Positions 45,304-56,185 of a stretch of DNA of 64,000 nucleotides are shown one piece after another; position 1 is the stretch's first letter, and each line of letters begins with the position of its first letter. The position numbers were made by a program, and so were the translations under genes. This stretch comes from Ahaetulla prasina (taxonomy: Eukaryota > Chordata > Lepidosauria > Squamata > Colubridae): assembly GCF_028640845.1 (NCBI RefSeq), contig NC_080541.1, forward strand, positions 37,176,435 to 37,240,434, given 5' to 3'. Under the pieces are notes generated by a model. It was not told where the DNA came from, searched no databases, and saw nothing but the letters and a program-made list of their open reading frames with translations.

Positions 45304-46315
45304 ACTTTATCATGCTTACTGTGTTTTGTAGGGAAGTCAGCCAGATGGCTGAGGTGGTTTCAAACAGAGGCATTAAATACAACAAAAGAGAGAGCAATTT
45401 CCTGATGGTAATTCTCTGCCTATTCAAGAATGGGTGAACATTTTGGTTTAGCAGTGGAGGGAGGCTCAAGCATCCTTTTCTCTCCATAGCTGATTATTTA
45501 AGATATACTATCTAACCTACAAACTCTGAACTGGAGTGGAGAATATGCACATCTCCTAATAACTGTAATTCCCAGCAGTCCCGACCAGCATAATCTGTAG
45601 TGACAAATGCTGGGAATTCTCATTCAGGAATACCTAGAGGACTACAATTTATCCACCTCTGCAGTTATGTCATCCTTATTACCATCTAGAGGGTTGACAG
45701 TGATCGAGATTCAGCAACGCTGACTATCAAAAGTGATTCACATACCACCTCTCTTGTATTCCTTACACAGCTTTCATATCTTAACACTCAAAAAGTCTTA
45801 TCTATGATTCTTCCTCTTTTTTCCCTCTAGTAGTCGAGTTGTAAGCAAAATATTTTCCTGGAGAGGGATTTCCTTTCCTTTTCTTAATCAAGTCCCCAGA
45901 CATGTGAAAAAAAGCAGAAAAGTTTTCAGTAAAACCTAGCAGAAATCTAAATGCAGTTTCTTTGAACTCCAAATTCAAAAGAAGGGGTGCATGCATGGGG
46001 GAGGGGCGTATAATTATACAATTTTCCATGCAATGAGAAAAATTGGTATCCCTAATTAACATGTTTGGTATTTTTTGTACATTAGTTATTTAATTTATGT
46101 CATCCTTTGTTTATCTTCTATTTTTCCTTTCTTACATGCCTTAAGGGCCTTCTTTCTTCTTTCTGTTGTATTTTTCATTCCATAAATCCTAATTTTCATC
46201 CATGGAAATTGGTTAGAGTATTATTCTTAAAATAGAAGTTTAAATATGATTCAGGGTTACCCTTGCAGTATTCTTTTTTAATGCAGGAGCATTAAAAATA
46301 GCAATGCTCCTAGAA
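45304..46315. other. mostly unrecognised, with a weak palindromic stretch
   Basis: CTGTAATTCCCAGCAGTC (45563) and ATGCTGGGAATTCTCATTC (45607) face each other as in the palindromic MITEs, probably a decayed copy at about 45540-45660. Nothing else recognised. Confidence 0.4.
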
Positions 46316-46460
46316 GCACAAAGCTGTAAACACCAGCCTGAAGATGATGAATGAGACTTCGTCAAAACGTCGCCAAGACACTTCCAATTTTACACGGGAG
46401 AAAACCCGAAAAACCAAAGATCTACATACAAACACCCGTGAAAACCTCAGAATATATATG
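46316..46460 (+). mobile_element. Penelope-like or related retroelement fragment, tentative
   Basis: CTGAAGATGATGAATGAGAC, TTCGTCAAAACGTCGCCAAG and GGAGAAAACCCGAAAAACC: a phrase set that I associate from memory with a recurrent snake repeat and with the 'GAAACGT' segment of Penelope-like elements. CTGAAGA (46338-46344), a stem TGATGA/TCGTCA (46345-46350, 46359-46364) and AAAC follow hammerhead order, but the catalytic G before AAA is A here. Confidence 0.35.
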
Positions 46461-48098
46461 AATGAAGCTAGAGTTGGCAGGGGATGGTGAGAATGCCAAA
46501 CATGAAATGGGTCAACTCTTCCGTCTGTCTGTTTCTATTAACTCTGCCATGGCTTTCTTTAGCTTTGGACAACTATCCTTTGTGCTGCCGTCTCTAACGG
46601 TTGTCTGGACTAAAAGTTGGATTTGAAAGGCCTACTTTTTTTCTTTCTCATTTACTCTTTCTTTTAACAAAGAAGGTAGCACTCTTTATAGATATCTGAA
46701 TTGATGCACTTCTTATGATTTTTCCAGCTATCAGCTCAGCCATAGAAAGCACTAATGAAAAGCTTTACAAATGAAAAAGATGTCACTTATTGAGGTTAAG
46801 GCAACTTCCACAGCAGCAAGTCCCTTAAGGCTCCTTTAAGTCTGAAAGGGTCAGATTCCTTCAAGGAATGCCAGAGAAGTGCTGAGCTTGTACAACAGCT
46901 AAAACAATTCTTCTGAAGCATTTTTGAAGCATGCACAAGCCTACAATTAATCTGTAAGTCAAATCAAGTTGACAGGAAAAGGCAGCGTCAAAAAAAAATA
47001 TCCTTCTAACATCTGTGTCAGTCCTTTCCAGAAGGGTAGCTTTGTTAGCAAACACAACAAACAATTCTTTGTTCAAGAATAACAATTTTATTGTGGCATT
47101 TGATGCTAGTGGTTCTAGCCTGTGTTATCTTTGGGAACATTTCCTTCAAGTTACATCTGTCCTCTCTACAGGGTCCAGCTGCTGTATGAATTCCCGCTCA
47201 CAGAATTGGGGAGTGGAGGAGGGCAAAGATGAACTCCGTGGCACCTCCTTTTGACCCATCAACCCAAAGTTCAGGTTAGCCTCACCTTTTCACCCTTCAG
47301 AAAAGCATTGAAGATAATCTGTTCTGCAGAGCATTTGGAGAAGAGCCACCTAGAATCTGATGAATAATAATTTATTGTAATAAGTAAATGCATTATGTGG
47401 CCTAAGGTTGACTTCATCAGATGCATAGCATAAAATATGTATTGTCTCTTAACATTATTGCAGCAATAAAGTAAATGCTGGCCATCCATCTTTTGCAGGG
47501 ATTTATTTTTTATTTCCCAGTCTAGCTTGCAGCCCTGATATTGCCTGGAGGCCCTCTCATTAATACGTAAGTAGGCCTGTCACAGCTTCACTCTGCTTCT
47601 GAGCCTAGACAAAGGTCACCCAAATGCTCCCACTTGCTGGGACTATTAACCCAAGGAGCAGGACAAAAATTAATAAAGGAAATGGAAATCATTATAGAGT
47701 ACATTATAAAATAATGTTGTATGTGACATAGAATGGTGATTGATACCTGTAGTGTGTGAATAGTGTTATTTCTATTTCATTCTTGTGCAATAGAGATGAT
47801 TTTGTTTTTCTTTTGTTCGAAGTGCCATAAGCGCTCTTGTGCTTATATGATTTGGCTTGGGTATGAATTTCCTTTGCCAGTGGATTTGTGGTTTTAATCT
47901 GCAGGTAGAGGTTTTGAGAGCAAGTCTGGATACATTACATATTATGGATGGTGACATCCTTTGGAGAAATTTTCAGGCTGTAGTTCAGTACAACAGGCTA
48001 GTTTATGAGCTAGACGCCTGGAGCAACTACAGAGTAATTGCTCCATGCCTCAGATTAGTTTTATGTTGAAAAAAATATGGATAATTATATCCTTGAAT
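46461..48098. other. no feature recognised
   Basis: AT-rich. Small frames at 46861-47254 and 47772-48069 lack motifs. Confidence 0.45.
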
Positions 48099-48448
48099 CA
48101 GTGGTGAAATCCAATTTTTTTTACTACCGGTTCTGTGGGCGTGGCTTGGTGGGCTTGGCGTGGCTTGGCAGGCATGGCTTGGTGGTCATGGCAGGGGAAG
48201 GATACTACAAAATCTCCATTTCCACCCCGCTCCAGGGGAAGGATACTGCAAAATCCCCTTTCCAGCCCCACTCCAGGGGAAAGGATATTGCAAAATCTCC
48301 ATTTCCACCCCACTCTGAGGCCAGCAAGAGGTGGTATTTGCTGGTTCTCCAAACTACTCAAAATTTCCACTACCGGGTCTCCAAACTGCTCAAAATTTCT
48401 GCTACTGGTTCTCCAGAACCTGTCAGAACCTGCTGGATTTTACCCCTG
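48099..48448. mobile_element. hAT-like MITE, ACCGGTAGT family, three 41-bp units
   Basis: CAGTGGTGAAATCC to ATTTTACCCCTG, 350 bp, flanked by CCTTGAAT (48091-48098) and CCTTTAAT (48449-48456), 7 of 8. Three tandem copies of the internal unit lie at about 48198-48320. TACTACCGGTTCTGTGGGCG is just inside the left end. Overlapping open frames on both strands are by-products of the repeat. Confidence 0.85.
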
Positions 48449-48619
48449 CCTTTAATAAATGTGAGCTTCCTATTGCTTCCAGATATCCTTTTGCAACAGA
48501 CTCAATCTGCCTTATTCAATGATAATCAATGAAAGGTAGTGGTAATGTATAGTGATCATCGAACAGGATTTGCCCTATTATCAGGCAGATTTATTAGTGA
48601 CCTATGCATGGCCTTGTTA

Positions 48620-49013
48620 ATCCATGTACAATAGCCTACTTGCTTGCTGCTCATATTGCTGGACAACGTGTCCCCTGGACTGTAGAAAGCAGCAGCATCT
48701 GCAGAAAACTAGTGGCTTGGAGAGCTTTGGCACACTTTTGGGTAGTGTGCCAATTATGCCCATTCCTGCCCTTCTAATCTATTGCTTAAATTACTGCAAC
48801 ATGGGGCTGCCCTTGAAGAGCATTTGGAAAATTCAACTGGTGCAAAATGTGGCTGCACAGGTAGTAAATGGTGACGGATATACAACACATGTGACTCCAC
48901 TACTATATGAGCTGAACTGGCTACCAGTGTCTTTCCAGATGTAATTCAAGGTGCTGGTTGTCACTTTTAAAGTCTTCCATTGTTTGGGACTGGGTTTCCT
49001 GAGAGATATGTCT
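48620..49013 (+). mobile_element. old L2-type LINE fragment
   Basis: Plus-strand frame 48624-48944 and its continuation read LPLKSIWKIQLVQNVAAQVV, HVTPLLYELNWLPV and GFLRD, matching the L2 ORF2 C-terminus (MGLPLKCTRRLQLVQNAA, HVTPILRRLHWLPV, GYLRDR) at 60260-62926. It is more diverged than the other copies, stops before the true 3' end, and meets L2 copy 2 tail to tail. Confidence 0.78.
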
Positions 49014-50790
49014 CCTTCAAGGCGGCCGGAAAGACCCCCTCCAACAAAGAAGCATTCATAATCCCCTGGAGCCAGCCTCGTGTTACCTCCTGTGTGGCCA
49101 GCACCAACCAGGAGGGACACGGGTCCAGTAAACATGTGGTGGCATTCAACCTACCCAGCAACCTGTCCATGTCCTCGGGAGCCACAGGGTCAAACTCATC
49201 CCAAATAGTCTCAACAAGACGGCTCTCTGACATCCCACCTGGATCTACCCAATTTTGGTCCAGGCCGTCCTGAAGCTGAATGATTTTGTCGTATAGATAA
49301 CCACTAAACTCCTCAGCACGTCCCTGCAACGGATCATCCCGCTCTCCCTGTTGAAGGAGAGAGCGAGTAGCCCGAAACAGGGCGGCCGGGTGGTTATCTG
49401 CCAACGCAATGAGGGAGGAGACGTAGCAACGTCTCGCTTCCCTCATTGCCACTAGGTAGGTCCTAGTATAGGACCTAACTAGTGTCCGATCAGCCTCCGA
49501 ACGACTGGACCTCCAGGAACTCTCTAGGCGTCTTCTCCAGCGTTTCATCCCCCTCGGAGAACCAGGGAGCTGGTTGAGACCTACGCCGGGTCAGAGGCCG
49601 CAAAGGCACGACACGGTCCAAGGCCCCCGCCACGGCCCGTTCCCAAGCCGCGACAAGTTCCTCGGCCGTGCTGTGAGCCAGACCCTCAGGAAACGGCCCA
49701 AGCTCCATCTGGAACCTCTCCGGGTCCATCAGGCGCCTGGGACGGAACCAACGTATAGGTTCCGTCTCCCTGCGGTGTTGAGTGGCGGTCAGAAAGTCCA
49801 GGCGAAGGAGAGAGTGATCCGACCATGACAAAGGTTCGATGACTAAATCCCTCAAATCCAGATCCTTCAACCACTAACCAGAGATGAAAATCAAATCCAG
49901 TGTGCCACCCCCACTGTGAGTAGGGCCATCAACTACTTGAGTCAGGTCCAAGGCAGTCATGGAAGTCGTGAACTCCCGAGCAACTGAAGATGACATGCCA
50001 GTCGATGGCAAGTTAAAGTCCCCCATGACAATAAGTCTGGGGGTCTCCACCGCCACTCCAGCAAGCACCTCCAGGAGCTCGGGCAGGGCTGCTGTCACGC
50101 CGCAAGGAGCCAGGTACGTGACAAACAAGCGCATCTGACATCTATGACCCCACCTCACAAAGAGGGATTCACACCCGGCAATCTGAGGTACAGTGGTCTC
50201 CCTCGGCTCCAGACTCTCTCTAATCACAACCGCCACCCCCCCACCCCTACCCTGGGCCCTCGGCTGATGGAATGCTCGGAAACCCAGTGGGCACGCCCCC
50301 TTCTGCACCCAACCAGGTCTTCGTAACGCCCATAAGGTCCGCGGCACCCCCCTGAATAAGATCATAAATTAGGGGGGCCTTATTGACCACGGACCGTGCG
50401 TTGCACAGCATCAGCCGAAGGCCCGGGCTCTGAGGGTCTTGACCATCCGGGAAACGGGAGAAGTCATCAGGCTCGGGGCGCGCGATTGCCTGCAAGCATC
50501 GAGCGCGCGCCCCCATAGAACGATATGAGCCCCCACTTCCGTCATATCTGCCCCTCCCACTTACCGTACAAATAAGACCACCCTCAACAGGCGGAACACA
50601 ACCCCCCCCTGTGACCTTCGAACCTATTAACTTACCGCCACAAGCACACGCAGGAACTGGACCCCCTCCCGACGGGTTTCCCCCAACACCCGCCCTTACC
50701 CTCCCACCCCTTAAAAATGCCCTATCTAAAAAACCCCAAAGGCTCTTCCTCTTCGCATGCCACCTCTGTGGGTCCCAAGACCCATCATTG
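49014..50790 (-). mobile_element. L2-type LINE copy 2, lacking its 3' half
   Basis: Minus-strand L2 from the 5' side (LNDGSWDPQRWH near 50750-50790) through the endonuclease to ..GVFPAALKE at about 49014, where it is fused to an opposite L2 fragment. No RT core, 3' hairpin or tail, which is unusual because LINE copies normally lose the 5' end. The join shares TCTCC with both parents. Confidence 0.85.
49018..50516 (-). pseudogene. L2 ORF2 endonuclease region, broken
   Basis: Four frames: 50247-50516 (LRLMLCNARSVVNKAPLIYD, ADLMGVTKTWL), 49874-50365 (GFRAFHQPRAQ, VMGDFNLPSTG), 49490-49870 (SWSDHSLLRLDF, ETEPIRWFRPRR), 48967-49548 (KRWRRRLESSWRS to GVFPAALKE). The conserved ITETWL of copy 3 is VTKTWL here, losing the catalytic glutamate. 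Frameshifts and the 3' truncation remove all activity. Confidence 0.85.
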
Positions 50791-51655
50791 AGTCTTTTAT
50801 TTGTAAATAAAAGTAAAGTAAAATATCAAAAATGTGGTGGAAGTCATTTCCTGTTTGAAAATTTCTTGAAGAGTGCATTCCCCCAGATCTCATTATTTCA
50901 TCCCATGTCTCAGAGAAGACAAAGTTTATAATACTACCATTTCATTGACAAGTATTAATAGTTTTATTCTTATTCATTTTCTCTTTCTTCTCTCCACCTA
51001 GTACAGATAAATACAAATATACAAACTTTAATAAAATTATGTTTACATTTTGTAGGCTACATTGGAAATGTTTTTGAAGGCAGGTGATATCTCTTCAAAT
51101 GACAGATTGATTATTTAATGTAAATATTAACTAAGATTATAAACAAGCAATAATTAATGAAAAAGAATGAGTAAAGCTAGACTGCTAACCATTAAAACAT
51201 GGTGCCAATATGAATCATTAACTGAAAATTAGTTAGAACAAAATCCTTTTAAATGTTACTAATCAAGAGCAATACTTTTCCCAGGAAACAAATTTTGAAA
51301 AAGACGTTGTAGGAGAATAAAGGTAACTATGCTGAACTACGATACCAAAAATCTGGTAGCATCTTTTCAGCTTTCACATTTAAAAAATAAATTTTGTTAA
51401 TTTGAAAAGATGCTATCAGAGTTCTAATTTCAACAAAGATTGAAAAGAATCTGCTGAATTTGCTGAAGGTAGCTTCATCACATAGATGAGAGCCTCTCAG
51501 CCCAAATAGGCACTATCAGGTTCCTATCAGAAGGCTGTGAAGGACCCCTTGGATTATGAAGGCTACAGAAATTCAGGGATTAAAGATTGATGGGAATATT
51601 TTTGAATCAAATCCACTTCCATAACATGTCCATGTAGTCTTCTTCTTGTGGAGAG
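50791..51655. other. no feature recognised
   Basis: AT-rich sequence up to the gypsy target site. The last five bases (51651-51655, GAGAG) are the left target duplication. Confidence 0.5.
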
Positions 51656-51834
51656 TGTAATGTATCTTTAAATGGTTTTGGCGGGAAACAAGCACGTTGC
51701 TGATTGGTTAAAGCCGCCGGTTGAACTGTATATAAGGAGAGGTTTTTCCCCAGCCTGGTTGCTGGGTTCACCATATATTAAAGAGCTGTTGTCACTACCC
51801 TGGTCTCCAGCCTCGTTACTTCCCGAACTTAACA
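51656..51834 (+). repeat. gypsy 5' LTR
   Basis: TGTAATGTATC...GAACTTAACA, 179 bp, TG...CA borders. It differs from the 3' LTR only at 51796 (T here, C at 56142). Confidence 0.95.
51703..51736 (+). promoter_or_regulatory. gypsy LTR promoter: inverted CCAAT and TATA box
   Basis: ATTGG at 51703-51707 (CCAAT box in reverse) and TATATAAG at 51729-51736, spaced as in a polymerase II promoter. The same pair occurs in the 3' LTR (TATA at 56075-56082). Transcription would start about 25-30 bp downstream. Confidence 0.75.
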
Positions 51835-51835
51835 C

Positions 51836-51854
51836 TGGCGACGAAGGTGGGATC
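51836..51854 (+). other. gypsy primer binding site
   Basis: TGGCGACGAAGGTGGGATC begins one base after the LTR with the TGG that pairs with a tRNA 3' CCA. Which tRNA primes I cannot say. Confidence 0.75.
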
Positions 51855-51931
51855 TCGAGGCTAAAGAGCACCAGAACGAGCTGAACGCACAGAAGAACCG
51901 AACCCAGCAAACTCAGGGCAGAAACGCGGAG

Positions 51932-52422
51932 ATGGCCAGCTACACTCCGCCCGCGCCGTTTGACCCAGCCAGGGAGAAATGGGGAACGTACATGACCCGT
52001 TTCGAAAGTTTCCTAGAGGCAAACGAACTGCAAGGAGTTCCAGACAACCGCAAACGGGCATATTTCCTGAGCCACTGCGGTCCCGAGGTCATCGACATCG
52101 CGGAAGCCCTGGCAGAGCCAACGCCGGTACAATCGGTATCGTGGCAAACTCTGCAAAATCTATTAAAAACCATTTCGCGCCAACACCGTCCAAATACGTC
52201 TGGCGTTTTGAATTTGGAGGCGCAGACAGCAGAGGCGAATCCATCAGCGAGTACATGGCCGCCCTGAGGAAAGCCTCCAAAGATTGTGGGTACCGAGATT
52301 TGGACGAGGAGCTGCTAGAGCAACTCATCCGTGGGGTCAGAGACATGCGTTTGCGGAGGCGGCTGCTATAGAAAAGCAATCTAACGCTGGCAAACGCTCT
52401 GGACGAAGCTAGAGCTCATGAG
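51932..52422 (+). pseudogene. gypsy gag capsid region, frameshifted
   Basis: Begins ATGGCCAGCTAC, giving MASYTPPAPFDPAREKWGTY, then FLEANELQGVPDNRKRAYFL, a capsid-type start. Near 52170 the sense shifts by one frame (continuing ISEYMAALRKASKDCGYRDL and EQLIRGVRDMRLRRRLL), then meets a TAG at 52369-52371 in the new frame. The zinc-knuckle frame starting at 52423 is in that same new frame. Capsid would package the element RNA. As it stands only the first 80 or so residues would be made correctly. Confidence 0.85.
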
Positions 52423-53538
52423 ATGTCCACCCAAGCGGCGGAAACCCTACAAAAGCCGCTCACGCCAACGGCGAGCGAAATCAACCCGGTCCACAACAAA
52501 GAAATCCAGACCGAATCAGACGGCGAGGATGAGGAAGGAGTTTGCCTCACCGAGAGAAGGGGCAAAGAAGACCGGGATGAATGCGGAAGTTGCGGAGGGC
52601 AACACCAGCGTCAACGATGCAAGTTCAAGGACGCTACATGTCGGTGGTGCGAGAAGAAGGGGCACCTGGTTCAAGTCTGTCGAGCACCCCAACCTTCCCG
52701 CCGAAAATTCAAACCGACCAATCAGAGCACAGGATCGGCAAGGCGACCCGCGATTGGTCAAAACAAAAAGGGCGCGAATTCAAATCGAACGACCGTGATC
52801 ATAGGCCGTGCAGCAACCCGCGTCGAGAAGAAAATCTTCACTAAACCCAAAATTGAAGGAGTGCCGTGCCGACTAGAAGTGGACACAGGATCAGCGATCA
52901 CAATCATGTCCTGGGACACTTTTGCGAAAGCTTTGCCGAGAATCGCCAAACGCAAACTGCAAACACAACGGTTACGAGTGCACGACTACCAAGGGAATCG
53001 CATCCCTGTTCGAGGGACCACCTCCGTCCGCGTCGAGTACGGACCACACAAGAAGACCCTGCCCATCACGATAGTCGAAGGGACCCTGCCAAGCCTGTTG
53101 GGACTAGACTGGTTCCGCGCATTGGGCATGGGAGTGACTGGCATCTACAGAAGTGACTTTAACCTAAAAGACACACTCATGAACGAGTTCGAAGATGTCT
53201 TCAAGGACTGCCTGGGCAAGTACAAGGGGACCCCTATTTCTTTCAATTTAGACCCCCAGGTAGCCCCCATTAGGTTAAAGGCAAGGAGAGTCCCTTTTGC
53301 CCTTAAACCCAAGATTGACAAGGAGCTAGACAAGCTCATCAGTCAGGGTATTCTGGTGCCAGTCGATCACGCAAAGTGGGAGACGCCAATCGTCACCCCA
53401 GTGAAACCAGATGGGTCAGTTAGAATCTGCGCTGACTACAAGGCGACGTTAAACAAAGCCTTGCAGAAAAGCGCTACCGGTCCCGTGGTGCAACACTTGC
53501 TGCACTCGCTGGGGCAAGGGCACGTTTTGCCAAGTTAG
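52423..53538 (+). pseudogene. gypsy nucleocapsid-protease-RT N-terminal region
   Basis: 371 open codons. Two zinc knuckles: CGSCGGQHQRQRC (residues 54-66, C-x2-C-x3-H-x4-C) and CRWCEKKGHLVQVC (73-86, C-x2-C-x4-H-x4-C), which bind RNA. Protease active site VDTGSAITIM with the D-T-G at 154-156. The RT fingers follow: LKARRVPFALKPKIDKELDK, WETPIVTPVKPDGSVRICAD, then QHLLHSLGQGH. The frame ends at 53538 because of an indel near 53520-53535, and the RT continues in another frame. Gag and pol share one frame here, with no separate pol start. Confidence 0.9.
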
Positions 53539-53540
53539 AT

Positions 53541-53885
53541 TTGGCTCAAGCCTATCAACAACTGCCCGTGAGCGCCAACACAGCCGAAGCCCAAACGATT
53601 GTGACCCACCGAGGTGCTTTCAAGTGTACCCGGTTACAGTTTGGGGTGAGTGTGGCACCTGGTCTATTTCAAAATTTAATGGAGCGACTTCTGCAAGGGC
53701 TCCCGGGGGTAGTCCCCTATTTCGATGATGTATTGATATCAGCCGAAAATTTAGAAGAATTGGGGGAGCGTTTGAGAAAAGTTCTGGGCATTTTCCGGTC
53801 AGCCGGTCTAAAGGTTAAAGTGAACAAATGCCAGATAGGGGCAGAATCCGTAGAGTTCTTGGGCTACAGAATAGACAAGGAGTGA
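53541..53885 (+). pseudogene. gypsy reverse transcriptase palm
   Basis: 115-codon frame. AKLDLAQAYQQLPV lies just before and at its start, FGVSVAPGLFQNLMERLL follows, and the catalytic YFDD is at residues 60-63 (GVVPYFDDVLISAENLEELG), then EFLGYRIDKE. A TGA at 53883-53885 interrupts the frame, which then continues without shift into the RNase H region. All three RT aspartates are present across this and the previous frame. Confidence 0.9.
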
Positions 53886-53972
53886 ATTCACCCCACTGAA
53901 AGCAAGGTCAAGGCAATACGAAAGGCTCCAGCGCCCAAAAACAAAACAGAGCTACAGGCTTTCCTGGGTCTA

Positions 53973-55406
53973 GTGAATTTTTACGCGGTCTTTTTAAAGA
54001 ATAAGGCGACCGTTGCCGAGCCGCTACATAAGCTACTGGGAAAGAATACTGCCTGGTCTTGGGGAAAGTCGGAAGCTAGGGCTTTCGAAGCAGTAAAAAA
54101 CCTACTCTCGAGCGATAGCTTACTGATTCAGTATCATAGCTCATTGCCATTATTATTGGTTTGCGATGCTTCCCCTTACGGGGAGGGGGCTGTGCTCACC
54201 CACAGACTCCCAACTGGTACACAAGCCCCAATAGCTTTTTACTCCAGAACGGTGTCCTCCACAGAGACAAACTATAGCCAGTTGGATAAGGCGCTAGCCA
54301 TTGTGTCAGGGGTAAAAAGTTTCACGAATCGTTTTGGTAGAAACTTTGAAATTGTTACAGACCATAGACCACTGTTAGGGATACTGGCTGGCGACCGCCC
54401 AACGCCTGTGGCACTTTCGCCACGATTGACCCGATGGACTATCTTCTTAGCCGCCTATTCCTACAAACTGCAGCATCGGCCCAGAAAAGAGTTGGGGCAT
54501 GCGGATGCTTTAAGCAGATGCCCACTACCAGGGGCGATCGAAGACTCCACTCCGGGGACGCCCATCCTGCTAATTGACTCTCTGGACTCTGGCCCAGTCA
54601 CATCTAAGGAGGTGGCTCGGGCGTCATACCGGGACATTACCTTGAGAACTGTACTCGGTTGGGTACAAAGAGGGTGGCCCGCTGCGCCGGGCGAGCGTTT
54701 TAAAGAATTTGTAAAAAAACGTGGGGAACTTTCGGCTCAAGGGGGGTGCCTGCTATGGGAGGATAGAGTGGTGATCCCAGAAAAATTGAGGAAAAAGGTG
54801 TTGGATCTCCTCCACGAGGGTCACCCAGGGATCGTTAGGATGAAGGGCCTAGCGAGAAGCTATGTGTGGTGGCCCTTAATGGGCTCAGAAATTGCTGAAA
54901 GGGTAGGGAAATGCCAGGCCTGCCAGGAGTCCAGACCGCTACCCCCAATGGCCCCGGTTCGGGAATGGGAGAAACCCCAGGGCCCCTGGTCTAGAATACA
55001 CATTGATTTTGCCGGCCCCTTCCACGGCCAAACCTTCCTGGTCGTAGTAGATGCCTACTCCAAATGGCTGGAAATCCTCCTCATGAGATCCATGACAGCC
55101 GAGGCCGTGATCTCAGTCCTACGGCACCTATTTGTAACCCATGGGTTGCCCGACACGCTAGTTTCCGATAACGGCCCGCAATTCACGGCAACCCAATTTG
55201 AGGAGTACTTGGCAGAAGAGGGCATCCGACATGCCCTCTCGGCGCCTTTCCACCCTGCGACGAATGGCCTTGCAGAGCGTTCCGTCCGGGCGCAAAGAGG
55301 CATTGTCAGACTTAAGCCAGGCGACTGGCAAACAAAATCGATGTTTTCCTGGCGTCCAACACAGAACCCCTGTGTCACAACCGCAGAAGCCCAGCCGAAT
55401 TATTAA
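53973..55406 (+). pseudogene. gypsy RT connection, RNase H and integrase
   Basis: 477 open codons. RT end and connection FYAVFLKNKATVAEPLHKLL. RNase H: VCDASPYGEG (D65), NYSQLDKALAIV (where EKE-A is usual, so the catalytic Glu is Asp and one residue is missing), TDHRPLLG (D130), HADALSR (D178). Integrase: zinc finger HEGHPG (H281, H284) with CQAC (C314, C317), then the DDE triad IDFAGPF (D345), SDNGPQF (D399), GLAERSV (E435). A frameshift near 55320 ends the correct reading. The sequence then continues in another frame (SPAELLMGEAQVPLDRLN) to a TAG at about 55496. Confidence 0.9.
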
Positions 55407-55951
55407 TGGGCGAAGCTCAGGTGCCCCTAGACCGTCTAAATCCAAACTATACGCGGAGGGTTACAAGGGAAATAGAAAAACAAGAGAAATGGACATAGGC
55501 GACGAGTGTGGGCACACAACTATGGTGAAGGCCCAACCTGGATAGCAGGACAAATCCTAAACAGAACAGGTCCAAAGTCATACTTGGTGGAGTTAAAGGA
55601 CGGCCGAGTATGGAGGCGCCACATAGACCAAATCTGAAACGAATAGCCGAACAATCAGAATTAATAGAAACGGGCCCTGACTACACAATGTTTGATTCCA
55701 CAGCTGACTCAAACCCGGAGAACTCGCAGGACTTATCTGACATTCCGGAGGTCCAGCGACGCCCACAGGTTCCAGTAGAAAATAGCAGGGACGACTCTGC
55801 TAATAATCCAGGGCCGGATGGCCTAGAGAAGGAGCTGAGAGGAGCAAACAGCCCCTCCGGTCAGCTCGACCCACTCCCAGGGAATGTACTGCGCAGGTCC
55901 GAAAGAGTCAGGAGACGCCCAGTCTATTTGCGTGATTACGTCGAAAAATAA
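55407..55951 (+). pseudogene. gypsy integrase C-terminal tail
   Basis: After the stop, the same frame resumes at 55610-55951, ending LRRSERVRRRPVYLRDYVEK, the basic R-R-S-x-R-x-R-R-P-x-Y-L tail typical of gypsy pol ends. In another frame at about 55600 the phrase GRVWRRHIDQI matches the usual W-R-R-H-x-D-Q motif just before this tail, marking one more frameshift. Confidence 0.8.
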
Positions 55952-55987
55952 TATGTAAATAGCATGTAAATATGGGTACAGTGTTTT

Positions 55988-56001
55988 CTGGGGGGAAGGA
56001 G
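55988..56001 (+). other. gypsy polypurine tract
   Basis: GGGGGGAAGGAG directly before the 3' LTR, the plus-strand primer position. Confidence 0.85.
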
Positions 56002-56180
56002 TGTAATGTATCTTTAAATGGTTTTGGCGGGAAACAAGCACGTTGCTGATTGGTTAAAGCCGCCGGTTGAACTGTATATAAGGAGAGGTTTTTCCCCAGC
56101 CTGGTTGCTGGGTTCACCATATATTAAAGAGCTGTTGTCACCACCCTGGTCTCCAGCCTCGTTACTTCCCGAACTTAACA
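56002..56180 (+). repeat. gypsy 3' LTR
   Basis: 179 bp, identical to the 5' LTR except one base (56142). The AT-rich ATATTAAAG near 56120 may act as the poly-A signal. Confidence 0.95.
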
Positions 56181-56185
56181 GAGAG

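Larger units (their letters stand above)
51656..56180 (+). mobile_element. complete Ty3/gypsy LTR retrotransposon, coding-defective
   Basis: A 4525-bp element: 179-bp LTRs, primer binding site, gag-like frame, zinc knuckles, protease, RT, RNase H, integrase, polypurine tract. A perfect 5-bp duplication GAGAG flanks it (51651-51655, 56181-56185). Domain order PR-RT-RH-IN places it in Ty3/gypsy. The short LTR, two zinc knuckles and the style of the pol sequence suggest the Mag-like branch (moderate confidence). No envelope gene is visible. It is an intracellular retrotransposon that would copy its RNA in particles and integrate the DNA. Several stops and frameshifts disable this copy. Confidence 0.93.

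Noticed and set aside
51672..51884. 70-codon frame in the gypsy LTR, repeated at 56018
   Set aside because: It spans LTR and unrelated downstream sequence differently in the two places. Inherent to the LTR sequence, no motif.
53973..55406. The 477-codon frame as a functional gene or domesticated integrase
   Set aside because: It lacks a separate promoter, sits between matching LTRs, is frameshifted at the end and has an altered RNase H site, so it is part of a dead gypsy copy rather than a domesticated gene.
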